A stretch of 64,000 bases of DNA from Akkermansiaceae bacterium (lineage in GTDB: Bacteria > Verrucomicrobiota > Verrucomicrobiia > Verrucomicrobiales > DEV007): assembly GCA_024233005.1 (NCBI GenBank), contig JACKQE010000007.1, positions 193,862-257,861 on the forward strand. Reading direction: 5' to 3'. A program made the translations under genes and the position numbers. Positions 8,669-18,112 of the stretch are shown piece by piece (positions within the stretch are counted from its first letter, which is position 1; each line of letters opens with the position of its first letter). The notes beneath the pieces are model-generated. The model saw only the letters and a program-made list of their open reading frames with translations. It had not been told where the DNA came from and searched no databases.

Positions 8669-10132
8669 ATGAACCACCCCATGAGAAGCCTGACCTTTGC
8701 CCTGAGCCTTTCACTGTGCTGCTCCGGAATCCTCCGGTCTGAAGAGAAAGCACCGCCCGCCCTCCAGGCAGGAGCTGCGACCAGCAACATCACTCCTCCT
8801 CTCGGGGGCGAGGTCGTGGGCGGATTCCTTCCTTTCCCGGCAGAGCACATCCACGATGAGCTGCACGCCCGCTGCCTGGTGCTCGATGATGGCACGACCC
8901 GGGTGGCTCTCGTGGTCTGTGATTTGTTGGGGCTGCACCGCAGTGTCGCCGTGGAGGCCCGCCGACTCATCGAGGAGACCACCCGCATACCTGCCTCCAA
9001 CGTCCTGATTTCGGGAACCCACACCCATTCCGCGGTGAGTGCGCTGGGAGACGCCCCGCGCCCCTACGCGTCGGACACGGAACTCAACGATTACCAGCGT
9101 TTCGTGGCGCGGAGGATCGCCGACGGAGTGCGGCGGGCACTGACGGTGCGCCGTCCTGCGGAGATCGCGTTCGGATCGGTCGAGGTGCCGGAGCATGTCT
9201 TCAACCGCCGTTGGTTCATGAAGGAAGGCACCGTGCCGGTGACTCCGTTCGGAGGGACGACGGACAAGGTCAAGATGAACCCTCCCGCCGGCAGTCCCAA
9301 TCTCGTGGAGCCCGCCGGACCGACCGATCCGGCGGTGTCTTTCATCGCGCTGCGGGAACCCGGGGGACGGCTCATCGCGGTCTATTCCGCCTACTCGCTG
9401 CATTACGTCGGCGGGGTCGGTCCCGGTCACATTTCCGCCGACTACTACGGGATGTATTGCGAAGCGTTGAAAAAACGGCAGAAGGATTCCGACAACGATC
9501 CCCCCTTTGTCGCCATGATGGCCAACGGGACGAGCGGAGACATCAATAACATCAATTTCGTCACCCCGAGGGGACGCAAAGAGCCGTATGAGCAGATGCG
9601 GTATGTGGCAGAAGATGTGGCGGCCAAGGTCAACAGCGCTCTCACCAGCGTGGCCTGGCAGGATCGCGCGCCGCTCGGGGCCCGTTACCGCGAGCTGGGG
9701 CTCGCCTGGCGCAAAGTGGATGCGGATCTGTTGCAGTGGGCCAAGGAGACGGAAGCCAAGGCCTCCCGGCTCGCCAAGCCGGATGTGCCCACCGTTTATG
9801 CGGGCCGGATCCAAAGGCTGGCGGTGGCCAGTCCGGAAACGAAGGCCCCGGTGCAGGTGCTGCGGATCGGTGATGTCTGCATCGGGAGCACGCCCTGCGA
9901 AACTTTCGCCGAGACGGGGTTGGAGTTCAAAAAGCGCAGTCCTTTCGGGAAATCCTTCCTCGTCGAGTTGGCGGGAGGGTACTACGGCTATCTTCCCACG
10001 CCCCGGCATTTTGATCTTGGCGGCTACGAAACCTGGCCCGGGACGAATTACCTCGAACCTCAGGCCTCGGTGAAGATCATGGATGCGCTGCTGGAGATGG
10101 CGGCGGAATTGAAAGGCGAGGAAACCAAATAA
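8669..10132 (+). CDS. Exported neutral ceramidase-like protein, paralogue 2
   Basis: This is a diverged tandem duplicate of the preceding gene, of similar length (487 residues) and domain plan: signal peptide, T-P-P-L-G-G, H-D-E-L-H-A-R-C-L-V-L, metal-binding-type S-G-T-H-T-H-S, H-V-F-N-R-R-W, Y-S-L-H-Y-V-G-G and M-A-N-G-T-S-G-D-I-N-N-I. Both end in G-G-Y-E-T-W-x-G-T-N. Conservation of the His residues suggests both are active. The start could be the ATG at 8669 or the one at 8681; the second gives a more compact signal peptide. Retaining two copies side by side suggests different substrates or a heteromer. The substrate is unknown. Confidence 0.7.
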   Translation: MNHPMRSLTFALSLSLCCSGILRSEEKAPPALQAGAATSNITPPLGGEVVGGFLPFPAEHIHDELHARCLVLDDGTTRVALVVCDLLGLHRSVAVEARRLIEETTRIPASNVLISGTHTHSAVSALGDAPRPYASDTELNDYQRFVARRIADGVRRALTVRRPAEIAFGSVEVPEHVFNRRWFMKEGTVPVTPFGGTTDKVKMNPPAGSPNLVEPAGPTDPAVSFIALREPGGRLIAVYSAYSLHYVGGVGPGHISADYYGMYCEALKKRQKDSDNDPPFVAMMANGTSGDINNINFVTPRGRKEPYEQMRYVAEDVAAKVNSALTSVAWQDRAPLGARYRELGLAWRKVDADLLQWAKETEAKASRLAKPDVPTVYAGRIQRLAVASPETKAPVQVLRIGDVCIGSTPCETFAETGLEFKKRSPFGKSFLVELAGGYYGYLPTPRHFDLGGYETWPGTNYLEPQASVKIMDALLEMAAELKGEETK

Positions 10133-10143
10133 CCCCTTACCCG

Positions 10144-11292
10144 ATGATGAAACCATTTTGGTCTCTCCTTCCCTGCGTCCTGTCCAGTCTTGTCCTGGTG
10201 ACCACGCCTTCTCGCATGAATGCCGCCGATCCGTTGGTGTTTGTCTCGTCCTTCGCCCCCGGGGAGAAAGGAGGCATTCAGGCTTATCATCTCGATCTTC
10301 CCTCCGGAAAGCTGACGCCAGCGGAACACACCGGAGAGGTGGAGAATCCCTTCTTTCTTGCGCTCTCTCCCGATCACCGCTTCCTCTATGCCATTCAGGC
10401 GAAGGCTTTTGGAGGAAAGGAAAACGAGGAGGTCGCGGCGTATGCTCTGGTGGGATCGGAAGGGAAGCTCAGGCTGCTCAACCGTCAATCGACCAAGGGC
10501 TCCGCTTCCTGCCATTTGGAAACCGATGCCACGGGGCGGACATTGCTGGTGGCCAACTACTCGAGCGGCAGCGTGGCCTCCCTGCCGGTGCTGCCGGATG
10601 GATCGCTGGCTCCGGCAGCTTCGTTTGACCAACACATGGGAGGGTCCGGAGTCGAGCCGAAACGCCAGGACGGCCCTTACGCGCACAGCTTCATCGTTAG
10701 TCCTGACAACCGGTTCGCCTATTCCGCCGATCTGGGGCTGGATCAGATTCTTTGTTACCGTCTCGACGCTGCCGAGGGCCGGGTTTCCCTGTTGACGCCG
10801 CCGTCGGTTGCCGCACCGCCGGGCGCTGGCCCCCGCCATCTCGCCTTCCATCCCGGTGGCAAGTGGCTTTATGCCATCAACGAACTGGCCAATTCGGTGA
10901 CCCGTTATGACTGGGACGCCGGCTCGGGCGCTTTGACGGCGGGAGAAAGTGCCTCGACCCTGCCGGACGGTTTCACCGGGAAAAGTTACTGCGCCGATCT
11001 CAAGATCACCCCGGATGGAAAATTCCTCTATGGCACCAATCGGGGCCACGACAGCGTGGCCTGCTACCGGGTGGGTGGTGACGGACACCTGGAGCGTTTC
11101 GCCATCGTTCCCAGCCTCGGCAAGGGGCCCCAGAATCTGGCGATCACGCCCGATGGTCGTTGGCTGCTTTGTGCCAACATGCCGGGCAACACTGTGGTGG
11201 TCTTCTCCATCGATGCCAGCAGCGGAATTCTCCGTGCAATCGGAGATCCGGTGCCCCAGACCTCTCCCGCCTGTATCCGTTTGGTGCCTTAA
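10144..11292 (+). CDS. Exported lactonase-type seven-bladed beta-propeller protein
   Basis: After a signal peptide (ending near M-N-A-A-D) the 382-residue product has repeated propeller blades such as L-S-P-D-H-R-F-L-Y-A, V-S-P-D-N-R-F-A-Y, F-H-P-G-G-K-W-L-Y-A, I-T-P-D-G-K-F-L-Y-G and I-T-P-D-G-R-W-L-L-C, and the family's G-P-R-H-L-A-F segment. This is the YbhE/6-phosphogluconolactonase-like family, whose members hydrolyse sugar lactones or cis,cis-muconate-derived lactones. Export argues against a role in the cytoplasmic pentose phosphate pathway and for a periplasmic sugar lactone. It sits 11 bases after the ceramidase pair and 24 before the deacylase. A second in-frame ATG follows the first directly. 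Confidence 0.78.
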   Translation: MMKPFWSLLPCVLSSLVLVTTPSRMNAADPLVFVSSFAPGEKGGIQAYHLDLPSGKLTPAEHTGEVENPFFLALSPDHRFLYAIQAKAFGGKENEEVAAYALVGSEGKLRLLNRQSTKGSASCHLETDATGRTLLVANYSSGSVASLPVLPDGSLAPAASFDQHMGGSGVEPKRQDGPYAHSFIVSPDNRFAYSADLGLDQILCYRLDAAEGRVSLLTPPSVAAPPGAGPRHLAFHPGGKWLYAINELANSVTRYDWDAGSGALTAGESASTLPDGFTGKSYCADLKITPDGKFLYGTNRGHDSVACYRVGGDGHLERFAIVPSLGKGPQNLAITPDGRWLLCANMPGNTVVVFSIDASSGILRAIGDPVPQTSPACIRLVP

Positions 11293-11316
11293 ATCCGGCA
11301 CCCTATTTCGCAGCCC

Positions 11317-12336
11317 ATGGTTTTCACCTCGCTTGACTTCGACGCGCCTGGAAAGCAGCAGGGCTTTCTGCAGGTGCCATATTCCCACAACCTCGGCGGC
11401 TGGGCCAATGTTATGGTTCCGGTCACGGTCGTCCAAAACGGGGATGGTCCCACGGTGTTGGTTCTCGGAGGCAATCACGGGGACGAGTACCAGGGGCAGA
11501 TCGCGGCGATGAAACTGGCCCGGGAGGTGACTCCGGAACAGGTCCGGGGACGCCTGATCCTGATCCCGGCGCTCAACTTTCCCGCGGCGCAGGCGGCGAC
11601 CAGGCTTTCTCCACTGGATGGGATGAATCTGAACCGCGCCTTTCCGGGGGATCCGGAAGGCCCGGTGTCGAGCCAGATCGCGCATTACCTGACCACGGTG
11701 TTGTTTCCCTTGAGCGATGTCGTGATCGACATCCACTCCGGCGGGCGGAGCATGGAGTTCGTGCCCTGCTCCCACATGCATCTGGTGCCGGACCGGGCGC
11801 AACGGGCGGCGATGTTTTCCGCGATGCTGGCCTGGAACACAGAGTTCTCCTTCATCTACGCGGACATCGCGGGAAGCGGGCTGCTGCCGGTGGAAGCGGA
11901 GAGCCAGGGAAAGCTTGTTGTGACCACGGAACTCGGCGGCGGAGAGGGAGTTTCCGCCAAGGTCCATCGCGTCGCCCAACAGGGCTTGCGGAACGTGCTG
12001 ATTCATGTCGGTCTACTGCAGGGGATCGAAGAAACGCGCGCCGGCCTGGGACTACCTCCCACAATCATCACGCAGGCTTTGAACCGCGACGATTACCTGC
12101 TGGCGCCGGAATCCGGAATTTTTGAAATCATGGTCGATCTCGGGGCACCGGTGCGGGCGGGCGATCCTGTCGGAGCCATCCACCACCTGGAGCGTCCCGA
12201 CCGGGCTCCGGAGCCGGTTGTGGCGCGGAGCAGCGGTTTCCTCATCACCATGAGGGTGCCGTGCCTGACCCGGCAGGGCGACTGCGTGGCGGTGATCGCC
12301 CGGCAGGTCAGTGCGGACGAGGTGTTGCACGCATGA
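11317..12336 (+). CDS. AstE/AspA-family zinc deacylase, DoeB-like
   Basis: The 339-residue product belongs to the succinylglutamate desuccinylase/aspartoacylase group of zinc carboxypeptidase-fold deacylases. It has G-G-N-H-G-D-E-Y (51-58), giving zinc ligands His54 and Glu57, and D-I-H-S-G-G (138-143), giving His140, plus the L-N-R-A-F-P-G segment. The start and loop sequences most resemble DoeB, the N-acetyl-diaminobutyrate deacetylase of ectoine breakdown, but no other ectoine gene is here. I see no signal peptide, so it should act in the cytoplasm, removing an acyl group from an amine produced by the exported enzymes upstream. Its last codons overlap the next start in an ATGA junction, a sign of translational coupling. 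Confidence 0.8.
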   Translation: MVFTSLDFDAPGKQQGFLQVPYSHNLGGWANVMVPVTVVQNGDGPTVLVLGGNHGDEYQGQIAAMKLAREVTPEQVRGRLILIPALNFPAAQAATRLSPLDGMNLNRAFPGDPEGPVSSQIAHYLTTVLFPLSDVVIDIHSGGRSMEFVPCSHMHLVPDRAQRAAMFSAMLAWNTEFSFIYADIAGSGLLPVEAESQGKLVVTTELGGGEGVSAKVHRVAQQGLRNVLIHVGLLQGIEETRAGLGLPPTIITQALNRDDYLLAPESGIFEIMVDLGAPVRAGDPVGAIHHLERPDRAPEPVVARSSGFLITMRVPCLTRQGDCVAVIARQVSADEVLHA

Positions 12337-15300
12337 AAATCGTGCTCCCCAGATCACGGCGGGGTGGTTCACCCGGGCTTGAGGCTTTGGGCCTTCTCCT
12401 CAGTGGTGGACTGGCGCTCTCCAGTGCGGATGGGGCGGAAAGCGGTCAGGAGTTTTTTGAAGCCTCTATCCGTCCGCTCCTGATCGAAAACTGCCAGAAA
12501 TGCCACGGAGAAACCAAGCAGGAGGGAGGGTTGCGGCTGGACACCCGAGCGGGTTGGGAGAAAGGCGGTGACAAGGGAACGGTGATCGTGCCGGGTGATC
12601 CCGGAGCGAGTTTGCTGATCCAAGCGGTGCGTCGTCTCGACAAGGATCTTCAGATGCCGCCGAAAAAGCCCCTTGGAACGGAAGCGATCGCGGCCTTGGA
12701 GAAGTGGGTCTCTCTGGGGGCGCCAGATCCGCGCGGGGGGACCCCGGTGGTGAAGGTGGGTGTCGACATGGCGGCCGGACGGAAACACTGGGCCTTCCAG
12801 CCGGTGAAGCGGGTGGTTCCCCCATCCAGCAGAGCCGGACCGGAGGAAAATCCGGTGGATCGGTTTGTCATGGCCCGGCTTCGGGAACAGGGACTGGAGC
12901 AGAATCCTCCGGCGGACCGCCGCACCCTGATCCGTCGCGCGGCCTTCGACCTGACCGGACTGCCTCCGACTCCGGCAGAGATCGCCGCCTTCCTGGCCGA
13001 CGACTCTGCGGAAGCGTTCGGGCATATGGTGGACCGGCTTCTCGACAGTCCCGCTTATGGGGAAAGGTGGGGGCGGCATTGGTTGGATGTCGCGCGCTAC
13101 GCCGACACCGCGGGCGACGGAGCCGACTACCCGGTGCGCGAAGCCGTTCAATACAGGGATTGGGTGATCCGGGCCTTCAATGCCGACCAACCGTTTGATG
13201 AATTCCTGCGCGAACAGATCGCGGGAGACATTCTGGCCGCCAAAGGGTCTCCCGACCGCTATGCGGACCGTGTCACGGCGACCGGGTTCCTCGCGATCGG
13301 AAAGCGCTATGGCTATGCGCCGACCTCCGATTACCAGCATCTCGATTTCGCCGATGCGATCGATTCCGTGGGTCGATCCATTCTGGGATTGTCTCTCGGG
13401 TGCGCCCGTTGTCACGACCATAAGTATGATCCGGTGACGGCCGCGGATTATTATGCGCTCTACGGCATTTTCCAGAGTTCGAAGTGGGCGTTTCCCGGCG
13501 GCGAGGTGCAGAAGCGGCCTTCGGGGTTCCTCCCGCTCGTGCCGCCGGAGGCTGCGGCCCGTTACGACAAAATCAAGGCCGATGCGCTGGCCCGGCACGA
13601 TGCCGCGTTGCAGAGACTCCAGCAAAAGCGAGCCACCTTGGAGGGACATGCGTTCGCCGGTGGCGTGGATCTGGGATTTGAAAGCCAGGTCGTTGGGAAG
13701 CCTCCGGGACCACCCTGGTTTTCCGCCGGGCCCAACACCATTCTCACCGGGGCGCAGAGTCCTTTCACCCATGTGCATCCTGCCGGGACCCGGGGCGTGC
13801 GGGTTGGCAGTGGCAAGGCAAACGACGGCGTGCGTTATGTCTTTGCCAATCCCGTGCGGGCGGCGGCGGGGAAGGGGATCCATTTCACCATCGATTTCCG
13901 GACCGTGGACCCTACCCGTTTGGAAGGAGCCTACCGCTTTTATCTGGGACGCGGAGTGGTGCAGTCACTGGCTGTCGAACTCAGCGTGACCGCCAAGGAG
14001 ATCGCGATCCGCAATGGCCCGCGGTGGGAGGTCCTCCGTCCTTTGAAACCCGGCCAGTGGTATACCCTCCGACTGACCCTTGATTCGGACCGAAAAACCT
14101 GTTCCGGAGTGGTGGGCGTGCCCGGCGATCTCACCGCGTTCCAGGACAAGGCGCTCGGAGCGACTTGGGACGGCGTGATTGACACTTTCATCTGTGACGC
14201 CATCGGACATGTCGCCGGGCCGGCTCCCGAGCGAGATCTCGATTCTCTGGGCTTGCAGGAATCGGCTTTTGGCGAACCCGGCAGCGGTCCTGTGGTCGCG
14301 CCCGCCGCCCCGCCGGATCTGGCCGGTCAGTTGAAACGGCTCGACGGGGAAATCGCGGCTGCCACCCGGGCCCGGGAGGAAGCGGCCACCATGGATCGCT
14401 ACCCAGTGGCCTACGGCGTCGGCGAGGATCGCCCCGTCAACGCCCGCGTCCAACTCCGCGGTGAGCCGGACAAGACCGGGGATGAGGTGCCGCGGCGGTT
14501 TCTTGAAATCCTTGGGGGCGATCCCCTCCCCACCGGTTCCGTGGGCAGTGGGCGCCTGGAGCTTTCCCAATGGCTGACACGTCCGACGAATCCACTCACG
14601 GCCCGGGTTTTTGTGAACCGGATCTGGCAGTGGCATTTCGGGCAGGGACTGGTGCCGACTCCGAGTGATTTTGGTCTCCGGGGTGAGCCGCCGACGCATC
14701 CCGAACTGCTCGACTGGCTGGCTTCGGAGTTTGTCGCTTCCGGGTGGTCCGTCAAAACGCTGCACCGTCTCATCATGGGCTCGCGGGCCTACCAGCTTGC
14801 GAGCATTGACCGGCAGGCCAATCTGCTGCGCGATCCCGGAAACCGCTGGCTTTGGCGGCATGCCCGTCGTCCGCTCGATGCCGAATCCATTCGGGATGCC
14901 ATGCTCGCGCTGAGCGGGAGGCTGGATCGCGGGATCCCGGGGCCGCATCCTTTTCCACCGGTGCAGACCTGGGCCTTCACCATCCACCGACCCTTCCATG
15001 ACGTCTACGATTCCGACCATCGCAGTGTCTATCTCATGCTGCAGCGGAACCGCCGGCACCCTTATCTCGCCCTCTTCGATGCCGCCGATCCGAACCAGAG
15101 CGTGTCGGCTCGCCTCCCGACGACCACCCCGACGCAATCGCTGTATCTGATGAATGCTCCCTTCGTCCACCAGCAGGCTGTGGGTTTTGCGAAGCAGCTA
15201 CTGGCTTTCCCGGGCGATGACGAGGTCCGGGTCCGCGAGGCCTTTGTAAGGGCGCACGGGCTTCCCCCGACCGATGTCGAATCCCGGGATGCGCGTGACT

Positions 15301-15413
15301 TCCTCTCAGCCTACCGACAGAAACTCGCTTCCGAGGGTGATCCCGAAGGGGCGGCCTGGACGGGGCTGGCCCATGTCCTGTTGACCTCCAATGCTTTCCT
15401 CTATGTTGACTAA
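12333..15413 (+). CDS. PSCyt1-DUF1549-DUF1553 protein with LamG-like insert
   Basis: The ATGA overlap with the upstream stop fixes the start; the product is about 1,026 residues with an N-terminal export signal. Domains in order: planctomycete cytochrome C domain with C-Q-K-C-H (54-58) and M-P-P-K-K; DUF1549 (about 165-390) with a second haem-type motif C-A-R-C-H; an insert (about 440-690) with a concanavalin/LamG-like look; and DUF1553 (about 740-1000) with R-V-F-V-N-R-I-W-Q-W-H. Such proteins are large, exported, probably haem c-bearing, and almost always followed by a DUF1501 gene, as here. The biochemical role is not established; a redox or sulfated-polymer role has been proposed for the pairs. 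Its 3' end overlaps the next gene by 11-23 bases depending on the start. Confidence 0.85.
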   Translation: MKIVLPRSRRGGSPGLEALGLLLSGGLALSSADGAESGQEFFEASIRPLLIENCQKCHGETKQEGGLRLDTRAGWEKGGDKGTVIVPGDPGASLLIQAVRRLDKDLQMPPKKPLGTEAIAALEKWVSLGAPDPRGGTPVVKVGVDMAAGRKHWAFQPVKRVVPPSSRAGPEENPVDRFVMARLREQGLEQNPPADRRTLIRRAAFDLTGLPPTPAEIAAFLADDSAEAFGHMVDRLLDSPAYGERWGRHWLDVARYADTAGDGADYPVREAVQYRDWVIRAFNADQPFDEFLREQIAGDILAAKGSPDRYADRVTATGFLAIGKRYGYAPTSDYQHLDFADAIDSVGRSILGLSLGCARCHDHKYDPVTAADYYALYGIFQSSKWAFPGGEVQKRPSGFLPLVPPEAAARYDKIKADALARHDAALQRLQQKRATLEGHAFAGGVDLGFESQVVGKPPGPPWFSAGPNTILTGAQSPFTHVHPAGTRGVRVGSGKANDGVRYVFANPVRAAAGKGIHFTIDFRTVDPTRLEGAYRFYLGRGVVQSLAVELSVTAKEIAIRNGPRWEVLRPLKPGQWYTLRLTLDSDRKTCSGVVGVPGDLTAFQDKALGATWDGVIDTFICDAIGHVAGPAPERDLDSLGLQESAFGEPGSGPVVAPAAPPDLAGQLKRLDGEIAAATRAREEAATMDRYPVAYGVGEDRPVNARVQLRGEPDKTGDEVPRRFLEILGGDPLPTGSVGSGRLELSQWLTRPTNPLTARVFVNRIWQWHFGQGLVPTPSDFGLRGEPPTHPELLDWLASEFVASGWSVKTLHRLIMGSRAYQLASIDRQANLLRDPGNRWLWRHARRPLDAESIRDAMLALSGRLDRGIPGPHPFPPVQTWAFTIHRPFHDVYDSDHRSVYLMLQRNRRHPYLALFDAADPNQSVSARLPTTTPTQSLYLMNAPFVHQQAVGFAKQLLAFPGDDEVRVREAFVRAHGLPPTDVESRDARDFLSAYRQKLASEGDPEGAAWTGLAHVLLTSNAFLYVD

Positions 15414-16821
15414 GGACGGAGCACAGTTGGAATGGGCACCCTTTTCCCGTCGGGATTTTCTCCGTCGGGCCTCGGGCGGCTTTGGCAGTCTGGCCTTGGC
15501 GGGGATCTTGAGTGAACTCGACGCGGCTCCGGCGGATCCCTTGTCCCCGCGCCAGGGGCATTTCCCGGCCAAGGCCGACCGGGTCATCTTCCTTTATGCC
15601 ACCGGCGGGGTCTCGCACGTGGATACGTTTGACCACAAGCCCCACTTGATCCGTGACCATGGCAAATCCATCACCGCTTCCCGCTGGCTGAACAAACCCG
15701 GCCAGTTCGAACGGTACCTCATCCGTCCGCACTGGGAATTCCGGCCTCGGGGCCGCAGCGGCATCATGGTGAGCGACCTCTTCCCCCGTGTGGGATCGGT
15801 GATCGATGACATTTGCGTGCTCAATGCGATGCACTGCGACAGTGACGGTCACGACAAAGCCACCCTGGCGGCGCACACCGGATCAGCCCAAGTGGCTCGT
15901 CCCAGTGCCGGGGCCTGGGTCAGCTATGGCTTGGGCACGGTGAACCGCAACCTTCCCTCGTTCATGGTGCTGGCTCCGGCCGCTCCCTATGCCGGTGCCC
16001 AGACCTGGGGCTGCGATTTCCTGCCCGCTTGTCATCAGGGGACCCATGTCATCCCCGGCAACGAACCGTTGCCCAATCTCAAACCCGGCACGCCCGGCGC
16101 CGGTCTGCAATCGCTGGAGCTGGACCTGCTCGCCAAGTTGAACCGCGGCCATCTTCAATCCCGAGCCGCCGATCAGGCACTCGATGCCCGAATCCGGTCC
16201 TTTGAGACCGCTTTCGGAATGCAGCGCGAGGCGCCGGAGGCCTTCGATCTCTCCTCCGAATCGGACGCGACCTTGCAGCTCTACGGACTGACGAGGGGGG
16301 CGACGACCGGCTTTGGCTGGCAGTGCCTCGTCGCCCGTCGTTTGGCCGAGCGCGGCGTGAGGTTCCTCGAGCTGATCGACGTCGGGTCGAGCGGGAATTG
16401 GGATTCTCATGGGAACATGGCGGATCACGAGCGTCTCGCGAAGGCGGTCGACCAGCCCATCGCGGGGTTGCTCACTGATCTTAAGCAAAGAGGGATGCTG
16501 GAACGAACCCTGGTGGTCTGGACGACCGAGTTCGGCCGCACCCCGTTCCATCAGAAGGCCGATCATCCCGGGAGGGAGCATCACAATCTCTGCTTCACCT
16601 CCTGGATGGCCGGTGGCGGGGTCAAAGGCGGCTGGGTCCATGGTCAGTCCGATGAACACGGCATTCTGACGGGAGAGGGAGCCGTGCACACCCATGACCT
16701 GCATGCCACGATGCTGCATCTTCTCGGCCTGGATCACGAGAAACTCACCTACCGCTACGCCGGGAGGGATTTCCGGCTCACTGACATCGCCGGAGAGGTC
16801 GTTCATCCCATCATTGCCTGA
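15391..16821 (+). CDS. DUF1501 protein, Tat-exported partner of DUF1553 protein
   Basis: The 476-residue product carries a Tat-type signal (R-R-D-F-L-R-R-A-S-G-G) close to its N terminus. DUF1501 proteins have an alkaline-phosphatase/sulfatase-like fold; visible hallmarks are G-V-S-H-V-D-T-F-D-H-K-P near the start, W-D-S-H-G-N-M, and W-T-T-E-F-G-R-T-P near the C terminus, which supply candidate metal ligands. Folded export by Tat fits a metalloprotein. ATGs at 15391 and 15403 are both possible and both overlap the preceding stop. Family pairing with the upstream gene is very consistent across Planctomycetota and Verrucomicrobiota, which argues that the two act together, but no activity is established. 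Confidence 0.86.
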   Translation: MLSSMLTKDGAQLEWAPFSRRDFLRRASGGFGSLALAGILSELDAAPADPLSPRQGHFPAKADRVIFLYATGGVSHVDTFDHKPHLIRDHGKSITASRWLNKPGQFERYLIRPHWEFRPRGRSGIMVSDLFPRVGSVIDDICVLNAMHCDSDGHDKATLAAHTGSAQVARPSAGAWVSYGLGTVNRNLPSFMVLAPAAPYAGAQTWGCDFLPACHQGTHVIPGNEPLPNLKPGTPGAGLQSLELDLLAKLNRGHLQSRAADQALDARIRSFETAFGMQREAPEAFDLSSESDATLQLYGLTRGATTGFGWQCLVARRLAERGVRFLELIDVGSSGNWDSHGNMADHERLAKAVDQPIAGLLTDLKQRGMLERTLVVWTTEFGRTPFHQKADHPGREHHNLCFTSWMAGGGVKGGWVHGQSDEHGILTGEGAVHTHDLHATMLHLLGLDHEKLTYRYAGRDFRLTDIAGEVVHPIIA

Positions 16822-16841
16822 GCCGGCCGGCTCCTCCCGCC

Positions 16842-18101
16842 ATGCTTCCGAACACGCCGGACCCCCCATCAGACAGAGGCCGAGCGGCCTGGTTGGTGGG
16901 CTTCATGTGGTTCGCCTATTTCCTGAATTACTGTGACCGTCAGGCGGTCTTCTCGATGTTTCCTTCCCTGAAGTCGGACCTCGGCATGTCGGACCGGCAG
17001 TTGGGGCTGGCCGGAGCGCTCTTCCTCTGGGTTTACGCCTTCGGCTGTCCCATCGCGGGCCAGATCGGGGACCGCTTCTCGAAGCGTTTGCTGGTCGTGC
17101 TCAGCCTGGTCGTCTGGAGTGTGGTCACCGTGGCCACCGGGTTGGCGGGATCGGCCTTGGTCCTGCTGACCCTGCGGGCGCTGATGGGCATTTCCGAGTC
17201 CCTCTTTATGCCAACGGCCATCGCCCTGACGGCGAACGCCCATCCTCCCTCCCTGCGATCACGGGCCATCGCCGTCCTTACGACCGCCCAGATCGCGGGC
17301 ACGGTCGGAGGCAGCTGGTTCGGCGGCTGGATGGCCGATCGTGGCCAATGGCGTGGCGCCTTCTTGGTGCTCGGTGGGGTGGGGGTGCTCTACGCGCTGC
17401 CGTATTTCCTGTTCCTCCGCACGGTGGATGAGAAGCCGCGGGAGGAGCCCGGGGCGGCGAAAACAGCCGCTCCCGGCCTGGCATTGCCCCTTCTGCTGGG
17501 AGTGCGCACCTTCCTGCTCCTCTGCGTCGTGTTTCCGGTCTTTGTCTTTGGTTTGTGGCTCTTGTATGGCTGGCTGCCGACGTTCCTGCATGACAAATTT
17601 TCCCTCAACCAGTCCGATGCCGCCTGGAACGCCACGCTCTTCCTTCAGGCCACCACCGCCGTGGGACTTCTCGGGGGGGGAGTCCTTGCCGATGCTCTTT
17701 ACCGGCGGACCAAAGCCTCACGGCTCTGGCTCATGGTGGCCAGCCTTGTGTTTTGCGCGCCCTGCCTGCACGCGCTCGGCAACAGTGACTCCCTCGGCGG
17801 GACCCGTGTTGCCGCAGCCGCATTCGGGTTGTTCAGCGGCCTCCTGATGGGCAACATCTTCCCCGCCGCCTTCGAGGTGGTGCCCACCACGGTAAGGGCT
17901 TCCGCCGTGGGAGTGCTCAATTTTTGTGGCGCCCTGATGTCCGGCTTTGCGGCGCTGTTTGGCGGCATCTGGAAGCAAACCCTCGGCATTGACCGGTTGC
18001 TCTCGCTCACCGCAGTGGCTTATCTCCTCGCTGGCATCGCCCTCATCTACGGGATCAGGACCGTGTTTCCTCGGGATCTGGCAAAGCATATCCACCCCTG
18101 A
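16842..18101 (+). CDS. MFS transporter
   Basis: A 419-residue integral inner-membrane protein with about twelve hydrophobic segments. The loop between helices 2 and 3 has the major-facilitator signature G-D-R-F-S-K-R, and the first helix contains Y-F-L-N-Y-C-D-R, typical of the anion:cation symporter and spinster-like groups. These carry organic acids such as hexuronates, glucarate or tartrate. As the only transporter of the operon it is the likely importer of the final degradation product, which fits a sugar-acid pathway. The coding sequence includes a run of eight G at 17673-17680, encoding consecutive glycines, where a slip would inactivate the gene. It is 20 bases after the DUF1501 gene. 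Confidence 0.88.
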   Translation: MLPNTPDPPSDRGRAAWLVGFMWFAYFLNYCDRQAVFSMFPSLKSDLGMSDRQLGLAGALFLWVYAFGCPIAGQIGDRFSKRLLVVLSLVVWSVVTVATGLAGSALVLLTLRALMGISESLFMPTAIALTANAHPPSLRSRAIAVLTTAQIAGTVGGSWFGGWMADRGQWRGAFLVLGGVGVLYALPYFLFLRTVDEKPREEPGAAKTAAPGLALPLLLGVRTFLLLCVVFPVFVFGLWLLYGWLPTFLHDKFSLNQSDAAWNATLFLQATTAVGLLGGGVLADALYRRTKASRLWLMVASLVFCAPCLHALGNSDSLGGTRVAAAAFGLFSGLLMGNIFPAAFEVVPTTVRASAVGVLNFCGALMSGFAALFGGIWKQTLGIDRLLSLTAVAYLLAGIALIYGIRTVFPRDLAKHIHP

Positions 18102-18112
18102 ATCATCTAACC

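Noticed and set aside
5040..12006. Long reverse frames over the first operon genes (5040-7175, 7254-8753, 8711-10156, 10060-12006)
   Set aside because: They oppose genes with clear families and signal peptides, and their products are Arg/Gly/Pro-rich without motifs.
11317..12336. Ectoine-degradation locus
   Set aside because: The protein is DoeB-like, but no DoeA, DoeC, DoeD or ectoine transporter gene is in the window.
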